NCBI GenBank assembly: GCA_046047495.1
Contig: JBJOHV010000030.1
Location: 1 to 6,590, forward strand
Direction: 5' to 3'
DNA from: NORP240 sp046047495
GTDB lineage: Bacteria; Pseudomonadota; Gammaproteobacteria; Pseudomonadales; Pseudohongiellaceae
Length of the DNA stretch: 6,590 bases
Within the stretch, counting starts at the first letter, position 1, and every line of letters begins with the position of its first letter. The position numbers and the translations under genes are program-made. This document shows, in pieces, positions 1 to 5,746 of the stretch. The notes beneath the pieces were generated by a model. It had not been told where the DNA came from, did no database searches, and was given only the letters and a program-made list of their open reading frames with translations.

Positions 1-132
1 CTGGGAATAGCCCCCCGGCTGTCGGGCCAGTTCACGGGATGATTCGTCTATGGCATTGACGACCTTGTCGGTCAGCGCCTTTATGGTGCTGAGCTTGACC
101 TTGTCGATGATGTCCTTGCTCTGTTCATTCAT
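1..132 (-). CDS. Hypothetical protein, N-terminal 44 residues only (cut by left edge)
   Basis: An open frame runs off the left edge on the minus strand, starting at the ATG whose first base is 132. The visible N-terminus begins MNEQSKDIIDKVKLSTIKAL and ends in ARQPGGYSQ. It is hydrophilic, rich in Lys, Asp and Glu, probably helical, and has no signal peptide or membrane helix. A second ATG at 128 lies in another frame and stops after 15 codons, which supports 132 as the start. The ribosome-binding site is weak. The gene diverges from the membrane-protein gene at 234. I do not recognise the family, and most of the protein lies outside the window, so no function is proposed. Confidence 0.6.
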   Translation of the reverse strand, partial: MNEQSKDIIDKVKLSTIKALTDKVVNAIDESSRELARQPGGYSQ

Positions 133-190
133 GATTGGGTGTCTGTCGTGGCGGTTGATCACGGTCCAAAATCTGTGGCAAATGCTAGCG

Positions 191-219
191 TTTACACTCC
201 CGGGTGTACAGGGAACAAT
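191..219 (+). promoter_or_regulatory. Predicted sigma70 promoter with embedded dyad, upstream of the DRAM-like gene
   Basis: A -35-like TTTACA (191-196) is followed after 17 bases by a -10-like AACAAT (214-219), placing a transcript start close to the ATG at 234. The spacer contains an inverted repeat, TACAC (193-197) and GTGTA (204-208), which overlaps the -35 and could be an operator. On the opposite strand TGTAAA lies across 191-196 and TTGTTC at 218-213, so a weaker divergent promoter for the left-edge gene could share this dyad. This is inferred from consensus matching only. Confidence 0.4.
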
Positions 220-233
220 AGGGTAAATACCCA

Positions 234-920
234 ATGAGCACGGGTTCTGGAATGTCGTTGGAAAACCGCGTACCGCTGATCATCGGAATCGTTCCCCTGC
301 TGGTATTTCACCTGACCCACGTCCTGTCGGCCGCGGCGGGCCATGTGCCCTGGTGCATTCCCTACTGGCAGGGTTGCACCTCCATCAGCGCCACCGGACG
401 GGCTGGCCTGTCTTTCTATGTATTCAAAGCGGTCATGCTGCCTGCGGCTGTATTGTTATGGTGGTTCTGGCGCGGCTGCTGGCGTCGCCTGCTGCTGGCT
501 GAGGCGCCGGGATCGAGGGCGCCTGGATTCCTGCTGCTGGGCACCCTCGGCGCCATCTTCCTGTCCATCTATACGGCAGCATTGGGCCTGCAAGGCGATA
601 ACTTCCAGCTGGCGCGCCGCATCGGTGTGATCTGTTTTTTTGGATTCACCTTCCTGTCACAACTGCTGTTCACCTGGCATCTGGAACGCCGCCAACTGGG
701 AGGCCCGCTGCGCCATCTGCTGACCGCCATCTGTCTGACCACCCTGCTCGCCGGACTGCTGACGGTGATCCTGGATGTCAGTCTGGCCAACTACGCCGAC
801 TACGAGGATTCCTTCGAGTGGTCCATCACCCTGTTGATGCAGATGTACTTCGTCGCCAGCCACTGGGTGTGGCGCAGCCTGGGAAATTCCCGACCCGCAT
901 TTATTTCGTATCCAAAGTAA
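234..920 (+). CDS. Six-helix membrane protein, DRAM/Frag1/Sfk1-like
   Basis: A 228-residue integral membrane protein. Six hydrophobic segments are visible, at roughly residues 12-35, 60-79, 97-119, 129-149, 160-182 and 194-214, matching the size and topology of the Frag1/DRAM/Sfk1 family. Family-like details are the motif PYWQGCTSISATGR after the first helix (residues 43-56), resembling the 'P-x-I-S-x-T-G' segment of DRAM proteins, and a Phe-Glu-Trp at the start of the last helix. Bacterial members have no settled biochemical role, so none is assigned. ATG 234 has only a weak GGG-type ribosome site; the in-frame ATG at 252 (MSLENRV) is an alternative. It is followed on the same strand, 40 bases later, by a broken membrane-protein gene that was probably co-transcribed. 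The family assignment rests on motif memory and topology, not on a search. Confidence 0.6.
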   Translation: MSTGSGMSLENRVPLIIGIVPLLVFHLTHVLSAAAGHVPWCIPYWQGCTSISATGRAGLSFYVFKAVMLPAAVLLWWFWRGCWRRLLLAEAPGSRAPGFLLLGTLGAIFLSIYTAALGLQGDNFQLARRIGVICFFGFTFLSQLLFTWHLERRQLGGPLRHLLTAICLTTLLAGLLTVILDVSLANYADYEDSFEWSITLLMQMYFVASHWVWRSLGNSRPAFISYPK

Positions 921-960
921 TTATGCTAGTATCTGCCCAAATTTCCCGGGAACTCCTGTT

Positions 961-1561
961 TTGCCAACGATTCAGCCGCTGGAACGGCGTGAATTCGCCC
1001 ACTGTTATGCCGACCCGCGGCACCCTGACGCCCAGCCATCCCTAGGCTGCTTCCGGCACACCTGCCGGGTGTTCCTGCTGGTGTGTGTCGGCTATACCCT
1101 GCTGGGTGTCCTGCGCGCTGTCATCGCCACCGGCTTCATTCAGACCCTCATCATTCTGCTGGGTGTGACCTGGGTCGCCTGGCTGGTGATGGACCGGATC
1201 GGCACCGCAGAGCTGCACACTGCCGTGCTGTAGCGCCGGCCCAAGTTGCTCAATCTGCTGTTTCCGGCCGCCATCATATTTCTGTTCAACAATCTGTTTT
1301 TCGCGATCGGGGAGATTTTACACTCCAATGTCTGGTGGTCCCGCGCGTTTGCCTTCGAGAAGGGCTTTGGCGGTAAGGCTTACTTCATAGCAGGTTGCAT
1401 GTGGCTACCGATTTCGATCGTGGCAGGATTCATCGCCCTGGGCACCGGCGCTGGGACTGTCCGTGCCCAGCGCCGACATGGTGGGACCCTTGGCCGCGGG
1501 TGAGATCATGGGGTCGTTTGGCGGTGTACTGGTGTTCAACCCCAGCGTGGGGGGGAACTGA
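961..1561 (+). pseudogene. Disrupted membrane-protein gene (in-frame TAG plus frameshift)
   Basis: Three consecutive segments look like one gene. A TTG at 961 (GGGA at 948-951 as a possible ribosome site) opens 90 codons with two hydrophobic helices, ending in TAG at 1231-1233. The same frame then continues without another stop through a third helix (LLNLLFPAAIIFLFNN) and a fourth (AGCMWLPISIVAGFIAL). Near 1435-1445 the plausible coding sense moves to the +1 frame, which reads APALGLSVPSADMVGPLAAG and ends at TGA 1559-1561; the unshifted frame instead becomes Arg- and Gly-rich and stops at 1503. The intact form would be about 200 residues with about four helices. I do not recognise the family. 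No ATG lies upstream in frame, so the N-terminus may also be damaged. Sequencing error could explain the lesions. The gene is convergent with the decarboxylase, three bases away. Confidence 0.6.
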
Positions 1562-1564
1562 TTG

Positions 1565-2722
1565 TCAGGGCAGCAGGAATTCGCGGAACTGGCCGCGCAT
1601 GCAGTGATCCGACGCCATGGCGGACGAATAGGCGCCGGCGTTGATCAGCGCCACGGCAGCCGCGTCGCTCATATCCGGCAGCAAGGCATCGACGAACCAC
1701 ACGTCCAGGGCTTCGTTGATGTTCCCCACAACCGTTACCGGGTTGAGTTGCGCATCGTCGGGCAGTTCCAGGGGCAGCGGCTGGAATGGCAGCTGATAAT
1801 AGGCCGGTTCGGGGGCGATATTGAAGCCGGCGTCCACACCCAGGAACAGGGTGTCACGCTTGCGCTCCAGGAAGGTCTTGCCCAACAACAGGATGCCGGC
1901 ATCCTTGAGCAGGTATTCGCCAGGCTCGAGTTCCAGGTGAATGTCGCGGCTGCCAAAATGCTTCGTGAGCACGGCACCCCACTTCTGCAGATCAAGGCGG
2001 CCATCGGATGCGGCATGGGGAACCCCCAGACCACCGCCCACGTTCACTCTGCGGACAGTCGCGCAGCGATCCACGAACCACAGACAGTTGGCGATGACAT
2101 TGTCCCACTGGGGAAGCTGGGATGTCAGATAGCCACAGCCGGTATGGAAATGAATCTTGCTGACCGTCAGATCGTGCTCGCGCGCCACCGCCAGCGCCTC
2201 ATCGAACTGCTCGCGGTACACGCCAAACTTGGTGGTGACACTGCCGGCATATTGCAGGCGGTCATTGTTCTCCCGGCTGACACCCATGGCGGGGTTCACC
2301 CGGATGCCGATTTCACTGCCAGGCTTCAGGCGGCCCCAGGTGCGAATGGCGTGGATGGAATCACAATCCATGAACAGCCCGTCAAAGCGGGCCAGCATGG
2401 TGATGTCTGCCGCTGACAGGCTGCCGGCGGTAAAGGAAATCTGCCGGGGTGCGAACCCGCAACTGACGGCCAGTTCCACTTCCCGCGGCGAGCAGGCATC
2501 GATGCCGCACAGGCCGCTGCGTTGCAGGCTGGTGAGCAGCGGTGCAAAGCGGTTGGCCTTCATGGCATACAGCAGGCTGAAGCGGTCGCCGAAACCGGCC
2601 TCCTCCAGGGCGCCGTGCAGACGCTTGATGTTGGCCTCCACCCGGGCGAAGGAATAGACAAAGCTGGGAGTCCCGCAACGGGCCGCCAGCTGGCTGACCG
2701 GCAGTCCGGCGAAATGCAGCAC
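1565..2722 (-). CDS. Fold-type III PLP-dependent decarboxylase, diaminopimelate/ornithine decarboxylase-like
   Basis: At least 385 residues from the GTG at 2722. Landmarks of the alanine-racemase-fold decarboxylases are present: the Schiff-base lysine in YAMKANR (Lys55), SFTAGSLS, HFHTGCGY (about 191-198), the phosphate-binding NVGGGLG (227-233), EPGEYLLKDAG (266-276), and the C-terminal GAYSSAMAS. A cytosolic enzyme that decarboxylates an amino acid is expected. Two positions depart from classical LysA: the CESGD-like motif reads NEALD (336-340), with Asn for the catalytic Cys, and SNYN reads SDHC (371-374), with His for the usual Tyr. The substrate is therefore probably not meso-diaminopimelate. 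Coding sense continues upstream of the GTG to 2794, so the true protein may be about 409 residues. It is second in an operon behind a SET-domain gene. The class is secure; the substrate is unknown. Confidence 0.88.
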   Translation of the reverse strand: MLHFAGLPVSQLAARCGTPSFVYSFARVEANIKRLHGALEEAGFGDRFSLLYAMKANRFAPLLTSLQRSGLCGIDACSPREVELAVSCGFAPRQISFTAGSLSAADITMLARFDGLFMDCDSIHAIRTWGRLKPGSEIGIRVNPAMGVSRENNDRLQYAGSVTTKFGVYREQFDEALAVAREHDLTVSKIHFHTGCGYLTSQLPQWDNVIANCLWFVDRCATVRRVNVGGGLGVPHAASDGRLDLQKWGAVLTKHFGSRDIHLELEPGEYLLKDAGILLLGKTFLERKRDTLFLGVDAGFNIAPEPAYYQLPFQPLPLELPDDAQLNPVTVVGNINEALDVWFVDALLPDMSDAAAVALINAGAYSSAMASDHCMRGQFREFLLP

Positions 2723-2794
2723 GCCATCCCGGTAGCTAAGGTCGGGCCGTTGCCACCAGGTGTAGTACTGGGCCTGCTCGGTGCCGGCGTTAAT
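2723..2794 (-). other. In-frame N-terminal extension of the PLP decarboxylase, possible ATT start
   Basis: The decarboxylase frame stays open for 24 codons upstream of its first canonical start and reads QYYTWWQRPDLSYRDG just before it. That resembles the N-terminal segment of related decarboxylases ('W-x-R-x-D-L-x-Y-x-D-G' before the strand leading to GTP-x-x-V-Y). No ATG, GTG or TTG occurs here before the upstream stop. The farthest plausible initiator is ATT (2794-2792), overlapping the SET gene's TAA, with GAAGGGG about nine bases before it as a possible ribosome site. Either ATT is used through translational coupling, or the start was lost and GTG 2722 makes a shorter protein. Confidence 0.5.
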
Positions 2795-3260
2795 TGGCTT
2801 CGGCCCCTTCGGCGAGTTTCTCCCGCAGACGGGCCGGCATCACTTCCCGTCGTCCGGTGATCCAGCCACGGCAATTGCGGCTGCCACAGGAGCAGGGAAA
2901 CTGTTTGAACAGCACGTCCTCGGTCTGGGCGTAATCCATGTACAGGTAGCTGTTGGCGGGAATGTTCTTGAGGGCCGTCACCGTCATCTTCTCCATGTCC
3001 AGGGAGATGTTGGGTGAACAGGAGTGCAGGAAATAGCCTGAAAAATACGGGTCGAACAGGTGCCTGTCGGGGGTGATCTGCAGGGTGTGCTGCCGGATGT
3101 CAGGCACGACTTCACCGTGCATCACCGCCAGAATTTCACCACGCTTGAATGCCCGCTTGGTAAACACGCCGAAACCGGAGGCTTCGTCTTTGCGAACCAC
3201 CTGAAAGTCGGTGGCTTGAGGGTAGAGCGGATTGTCCCCAAAACCTTGCGGGTAGAGCAT
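2790..3260 (-). CDS. SET-domain protein, lysine methyltransferase-like, with post-SET zinc motif
   Basis: A 156-residue minimal SET protein, expected to transfer methyl groups from S-adenosylmethionine to a lysine-type amine. Visible in order are SGFGVFTKRAFKRGEIL (about 28-44, SET start), FLHSCSPN (77-84, cofactor-binding/pseudoknot motif), YLYMDY (105-110) with the catalytic-type Tyr110, and post-SET CSCGSRNCRGWI (123-134), whose three Cys with Cys81 would bind zinc. The frame is open upstream of 3260, but ATG 3260 is chosen because GGAG lies 10 bases before it and the upstream residues look non-coding. The stop overlaps the possible ATT start of the decarboxylase, so the two are co-transcribed and probably coupled. 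The substrate, protein or small amine, cannot be read from the sequence. Confidence 0.85.
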   Translation of the reverse strand: MLYPQGFGDNPLYPQATDFQVVRKDEASGFGVFTKRAFKRGEILAVMHGEVVPDIRQHTLQITPDRHLFDPYFSGYFLHSCSPNISLDMEKMTVTALKNIPANSYLYMDYAQTEDVLFKQFPCSCGSRNCRGWITGRREVMPARLREKLAEGAEAN

Positions 3261-3270
3261 CGTATGTTGT

Positions 3271-3274
3271 CTCC
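3271..3274 (-). promoter_or_regulatory. Ribosome-binding site deciding the SET gene start
   Basis: On the minus strand GGAG is followed by 10 bases and then the ATG at 3260. It is the only good Shine-Dalgarno match near the 5' end of this frame and rules out the longer open-frame extension as the natural N-terminus. Confidence 0.6.
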
Positions 3275-3360
3275 AAAATGAGCGAGTGAACTTCAAGAAT
3301 CTTGCCAGGGATCGTTGACCACGGTTCGCTGTCAGCAAAACCGACGATGTCAACGCGCGC

Positions 3361-3389
3361 TTTATACTGCTGTTTTGGCAAATCAACAA
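3361..3389 (-). promoter_or_regulatory. Predicted sigma70 promoter of the SET–decarboxylase operon
   Basis: On the minus strand a -35-like TTGTTG (3389-3384) and a -10 TATAAA (3366-3361, five of six consensus) are separated by 17 bases, giving a leader of about 95 bases before ATG 3260. A perfect TTGACA at 3354-3349 has no good -10 downstream and is a weaker alternative. A dyad centred near 3411 lies just upstream, in an activator-like position. Confidence 0.45.
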
Positions 3390-3401
3390 GAACTATTTAT
3401 G

Positions 3402-3421
3402 GTGAACATTAAATGGTTCAC
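3402..3421. promoter_or_regulatory. Dyad GTGAAC-N8-GTTCAC, candidate operator
   Basis: Perfect 6-base inverted arms at 3402-3407 and 3416-3421 with an 8-base AT-rich centre, in the spacer between two divergent operons. The right half extends to GGTTCACGG, which recurs at 3464-3472 over the predicted nfeD -35. A further GTGAAC lies at 3286-3291. The spacing does not fit a CRP site, and the regulator is unknown. Confidence 0.4.
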
Positions 3422-3455
3422 GGCCCTACCCTAACCCATTAATTGCGCAGGGTCC

Positions 3456-3494
3456 AACCGGCCGGTTCACGGATGGCGGGGGACGGCGTATGAT
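3456..3494 (+). promoter_or_regulatory. Predicted nfeD promoter with overlapping palindrome
   Basis: TTCACG (3466-3471) and TATGAT (3489-3494) are separated by 17 bases. The predicted transcript start falls at or next to the ATG at 3501, implying a nearly leaderless mRNA. A perfect 12-base palindrome, AACCGGCCGGTT (3456-3467), abuts the -35, and the GGTTCACGG repeat (3464-3472) covers it, as expected for a repressible promoter. This is consensus-based inference. Confidence 0.45.
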
Positions 3495-3500
3495 GGCCCC

Positions 3501-4892
3501 ATGGTCCCGACCACGGCACGACAAAGCATGCTGCCACGGGCAAGACAGCTTGCCGGTTTGCTGGTGCTCCTCTGCTGCTCCTGGTCAATTCAGGCGAAGG
3601 ACGTCTGGCTGGTGGAACTGAAAGGTGCCATCGGCCCCGCGTCCGCCGACTTCGTCATGCGCTCCCTGCGGGATGCTGCCAGCGCCGACGCCGAACTGGT
3701 GGTATTGCGCATCGACACGCCCGGTGGTCTGGATCTCGCCATGCGGGACATCATCCAGGCCATTCTCGCCTCACCGGTGCCGGTTGCCGGCTGGGTGGCT
3801 CCCAATGGCGCCCGGGCCGCCAGTGCCGGCACCTATATCATGTATGCCAGTCATGTCGCCGCCATGGCGACCGCCACCAATATCGGCTCCTCGACCCCGG
3901 TCAACCTGGGCGGTGGCAATCCTTTGCCTATCCCGGTGACTCCGGGCAGTCCGGCAGACCCCGCCGCCACCCCCGCCGATGACGCACCCCCGCTACCGGG
4001 TACCGCCATGGAACGCAAGGTCATCAACGATGCCGTGGCATATATACAAGGCCTGGCGGAGCTGCGGGGCCGTAACCGGGAATGGGCCGAACAGACCGTG
4101 GTGGAGGCAGCCAATCTGCCCGCCAGTGATGCCCTGCGTCTGAACGTCATCGATCTGATCGCCGACGATCTCGATTCATTGCTGGAGCAGCTCGATGGCC
4201 GCAGTGTCCAGATGGACGGCCGTGAGCGCAGTCTGGCGCTGGCGGATGCCACGGTCATTCTGGTGGAACCGGACTGGCGCCACGAATTCCTGGCATTGAT
4301 CACCGATCCCAATGTGGCCTATATCCTGCTCATGATCGGCATCTACGGTCTGATCTTGGAATTTTATAACCCGGGTCTTGGCCTGCCGGGCATCGCCGGC
4401 GTCATCTGTCTGCTGGTGGCTGCCTTTGCCCTGCAGATGCTGCCCATCAACTATGTGGCCCTGGCTCTGCTGGCGGTGGGTATCGGCCTGATGATCGTGG
4501 AGGCCCTGTCCCCCAGTTTCGGCATTTTCGGCTTTGGTGGTGTGGTGGCCTTTGTGCTTGGCTCGGTGATGCTGATGGACACCGAACTGCAGGCCTACCA
4601 GATTTCCCTGCCCATCATCGCCGCATTCGCGGTGGCCTCCGCCGGCATATTCTTCTATGCCCTGGCTGCGATCATCCAGGCCCGGCACCGCAGGGTCACC
4701 ACCGGCACCGAGTCCATGGTGGGCGCCAACGCGGCCGCCATGGAGGACTTTGAAGGCAAAGGGCGGGTGCGGGCCTTTGGCGAAATCTGGAATGCCGAAT
4801 CCGAGCAACCCATCAAGAAAGACAGTCAGCTCACCATCACGGGGGTCGACGGCCTGACCCTCAAGGTCCGCAATTCAACTTCCCAGGAGTAA
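3501..4892 (+). CDS. nfeD: NfeD-family membrane serine protease, long (ClpP-class) form
   Basis: 463 residues. An N-terminal signal sequence (hydrophobic about 18-30, likely cleavage after SIQA) leads to a ClpP/crotonase-fold protease domain. It has the IDTPGG motif (71-76), nucleophile Ser108 in AASAGTYI, and probable general base Lys173 in ERKVINDA. A Pro/Gly/Ala-rich insert (about 140-168) separates the dyad residues. Hydrophobic helices follow at about 272-289, 296-313, 318-335, 345-360 and 370-392. The C-terminus (about 400-460) is the NfeD OB-fold. The protease side should face the periplasm. Family members cleave stomatin-type proteins, and the slipin gene follows five bases later. ATG 3501 lacks a good ribosome site; ATG 3528 (MLPRARQLAG) gives a more typical signal peptide. 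Family identity is firm. Confidence 0.93.
   Translation: MVPTTARQSMLPRARQLAGLLVLLCCSWSIQAKDVWLVELKGAIGPASADFVMRSLRDAASADAELVVLRIDTPGGLDLAMRDIIQAILASPVPVAGWVAPNGARAASAGTYIMYASHVAAMATATNIGSSTPVNLGGGNPLPIPVTPGSPADPAATPADDAPPLPGTAMERKVINDAVAYIQGLAELRGRNREWAEQTVVEAANLPASDALRLNVIDLIADDLDSLLEQLDGRSVQMDGRERSLALADATVILVEPDWRHEFLALITDPNVAYILLMIGIYGLILEFYNPGLGLPGIAGVICLLVAAFALQMLPINYVALALLAVGIGLMIVEALSPSFGIFGFGGVVAFVLGSVMLMDTELQAYQISLPIIAAFAVASAGIFFYALAAIIQARHRRVTTGTESMVGANAAAMEDFEGKGRVRAFGEIWNAESEQPIKKDSQLTITGVDGLTLKVRNSTSQE
4885..4889 (+). promoter_or_regulatory. Shine-Dalgarno of the slipin gene, inside the nfeD 3' end
   Basis: AGGAG lies eight bases before ATG 4898 and overlaps the last codons of nfeD, so translation of the two proteins is likely coupled. 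Confidence 0.75.
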
Positions 4893-4897
4893 CCGTT

Positions 4898-5653
4898 ATG
4901 GAATCATTTTTCGTCGTGCTGATCGCCATTGCGCTGGTGCTGCTGCTGAGCACGTTCCGCATCCTGCGGGAATACGAGCGGGGCGTCATCTTCATGCTGG
5001 GCCGCTTCTACAAGGTAAAGGGTCCCGGACTCATCATCGTGGTGCCCGTGATTCAGCAGATGGTCAAGGTGCAGCTGCGCACCGTCGTGTGGGACATTCC
5101 GACCCAGGACCTCATCACCCGGGACAATGTCTCGGTCAAGGTGAATGCGGTGCTGTACTTCCGGGTGGTCGATCCCCAGAAATGCATCATCAATGTGGAG
5201 GATTTCATGGAAGCCACGGGCCAGTTGGCCCAGACCACCCTGCGCTCCGTGCTGGGTCAGCACGAACTGGACGAACTGCTGGCCGAACGGGAACGGCTCA
5301 ATGTGGACGTGCAGAAGATCCTCGACGAGCAAACCGACAACTGGGGCATCAAGGTCTCCAACGTGGAGATCAAGCACGTGGACCTGGACGAAAGCATGAT
5401 CCGCGCGATTGCCAAGCAGGCGGAAGCCGAACGGGTGCGACGGGCCAAGGTCATCCATGCCAGCGGTGAATACGAGGCGTCCCAGAAGCTGGTGGAGGCC
5501 GCCGCGCAGCTGGCCAAGCAACCCGAATCCATGCAGCTGCGCTATCTGCAGACCCTCACCGAGATCGCCAGCGAGAAGAACTCCACCATCGTGTTCCCGC
5601 TGCCCATCGACCTGCTGGAGACTTTCTCCAAGATGATGGGGCGCAATCGCTGA
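4898..5653 (+). CDS. Slipin, SPFH/stomatin-like membrane protein
   Basis: A 251-residue stomatin homologue. One hydrophobic N-terminal segment (about 4-20) anchors it. The SPFH/PHB domain follows, with family-typical stretches REYERGVIFMLGRF (24-37), KGPGLIIVVP (41-50), TQDLITRDNVSV (69-80), the TTLRSVLGQHELDELLAERE region (113-132) and NWGIKVSNVEIKHVDLD (148-164). A charged, Ala/Glu-rich coiled coil (about 170-215) should drive oligomerisation into membrane scaffolds or cages. The C-terminal tail contains TIVFPLPIDLLETF, the hydrophobic kind of segment that NfeD-type proteases cleave in characterised archaeal pairs. The pairing with the preceding long NfeD is the conserved arrangement for prokaryotic slipins, rather than QmcA with short NfeD. 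The family is certain; the physiological role in bacteria is generally tied to membrane integrity and microdomains. Confidence 0.93.
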   Translation: MESFFVVLIAIALVLLLSTFRILREYERGVIFMLGRFYKVKGPGLIIVVPVIQQMVKVQLRTVVWDIPTQDLITRDNVSVKVNAVLYFRVVDPQKCIINVEDFMEATGQLAQTTLRSVLGQHELDELLAERERLNVDVQKILDEQTDNWGIKVSNVEIKHVDLDESMIRAIAKQAEAERVRRAKVIHASGEYEASQKLVEAAAQLAKQPESMQLRYLQTLTEIASEKNSTIVFPLPIDLLETFSKMMGRNR

Positions 5654-5668
5654 GGCGGGCCGTACCTC

Positions 5669-5746
5669 ACCAGTCAGGACACAGTGCTGAGGGACGGCAC
5701 CGAGTCAGTCGCCGTCCACCCTCCTGTCCCGGACCAATCAGGACAC
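5669..5746 (+). repeat. 14-base direct repeat flanking the left side of the palindrome
   Basis: ACCAGTCAGGACAC at 5669-5682 and ACCAATCAGGACAC at 5733-5746 differ at one base and lie 64 bases apart, start to start. The second copy begins inside the inner end of the left palindrome arm and supplies five bases (AATCA) that the right arm lacks. Confidence 0.7.
5692..5717 (+). repeat. Small inverted repeat competing with the left palindrome arm
   Basis: GGACGGC (5692-5698) can pair with GCCGTCC (5711-5717) across a 12-base loop. The second half lies inside the left 28-base arm, and the same GGACGGC occurs in the right arm (5882-5888). A transcript from slipin could therefore form a small hairpin before the long one can assemble. 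Confidence 0.45.

Noticed and set aside
1562..2416. Long plus-strand open frame of 284 codons
   Set aside because: It lies antisense to the PLP decarboxylase, whose protein carries all family motifs; the plus-strand translation is His/Gln/Gly-rich without domain sense, a usual shadow in GC-rich DNA.
3261..3389. 43-residue N-terminal extension of the SET protein
   Set aside because: The ATG at 3260 has a good ribosome site, the extension overlaps the predicted promoter and leader, and SET homologues of this type begin close to the LYPQ segment.
3402..3421. CRP binding site
   Set aside because: The GTGA and TCAC halves are 12 bases apart instead of the required 6.
3399..3434. Eleven-codon peptide (MVNIKWFTALP) in the divergent spacer, possible leader peptide
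   Set aside because: No ribosome site, no attenuator hairpin downstream and no codon run of regulatory meaning; it falls on the operator-like dyad.
4176..4808. Minus-strand open frame of 210 codons opposite nfeD
   Set aside because: Its His/Gln/Gly-rich composition mirrors the nfeD codons and shows no motif; it is a shadow.
4904..5521. Minus-strand open frame of 205 codons opposite slipin
   Set aside because: Same shadow pattern opposite a clear SPFH gene.
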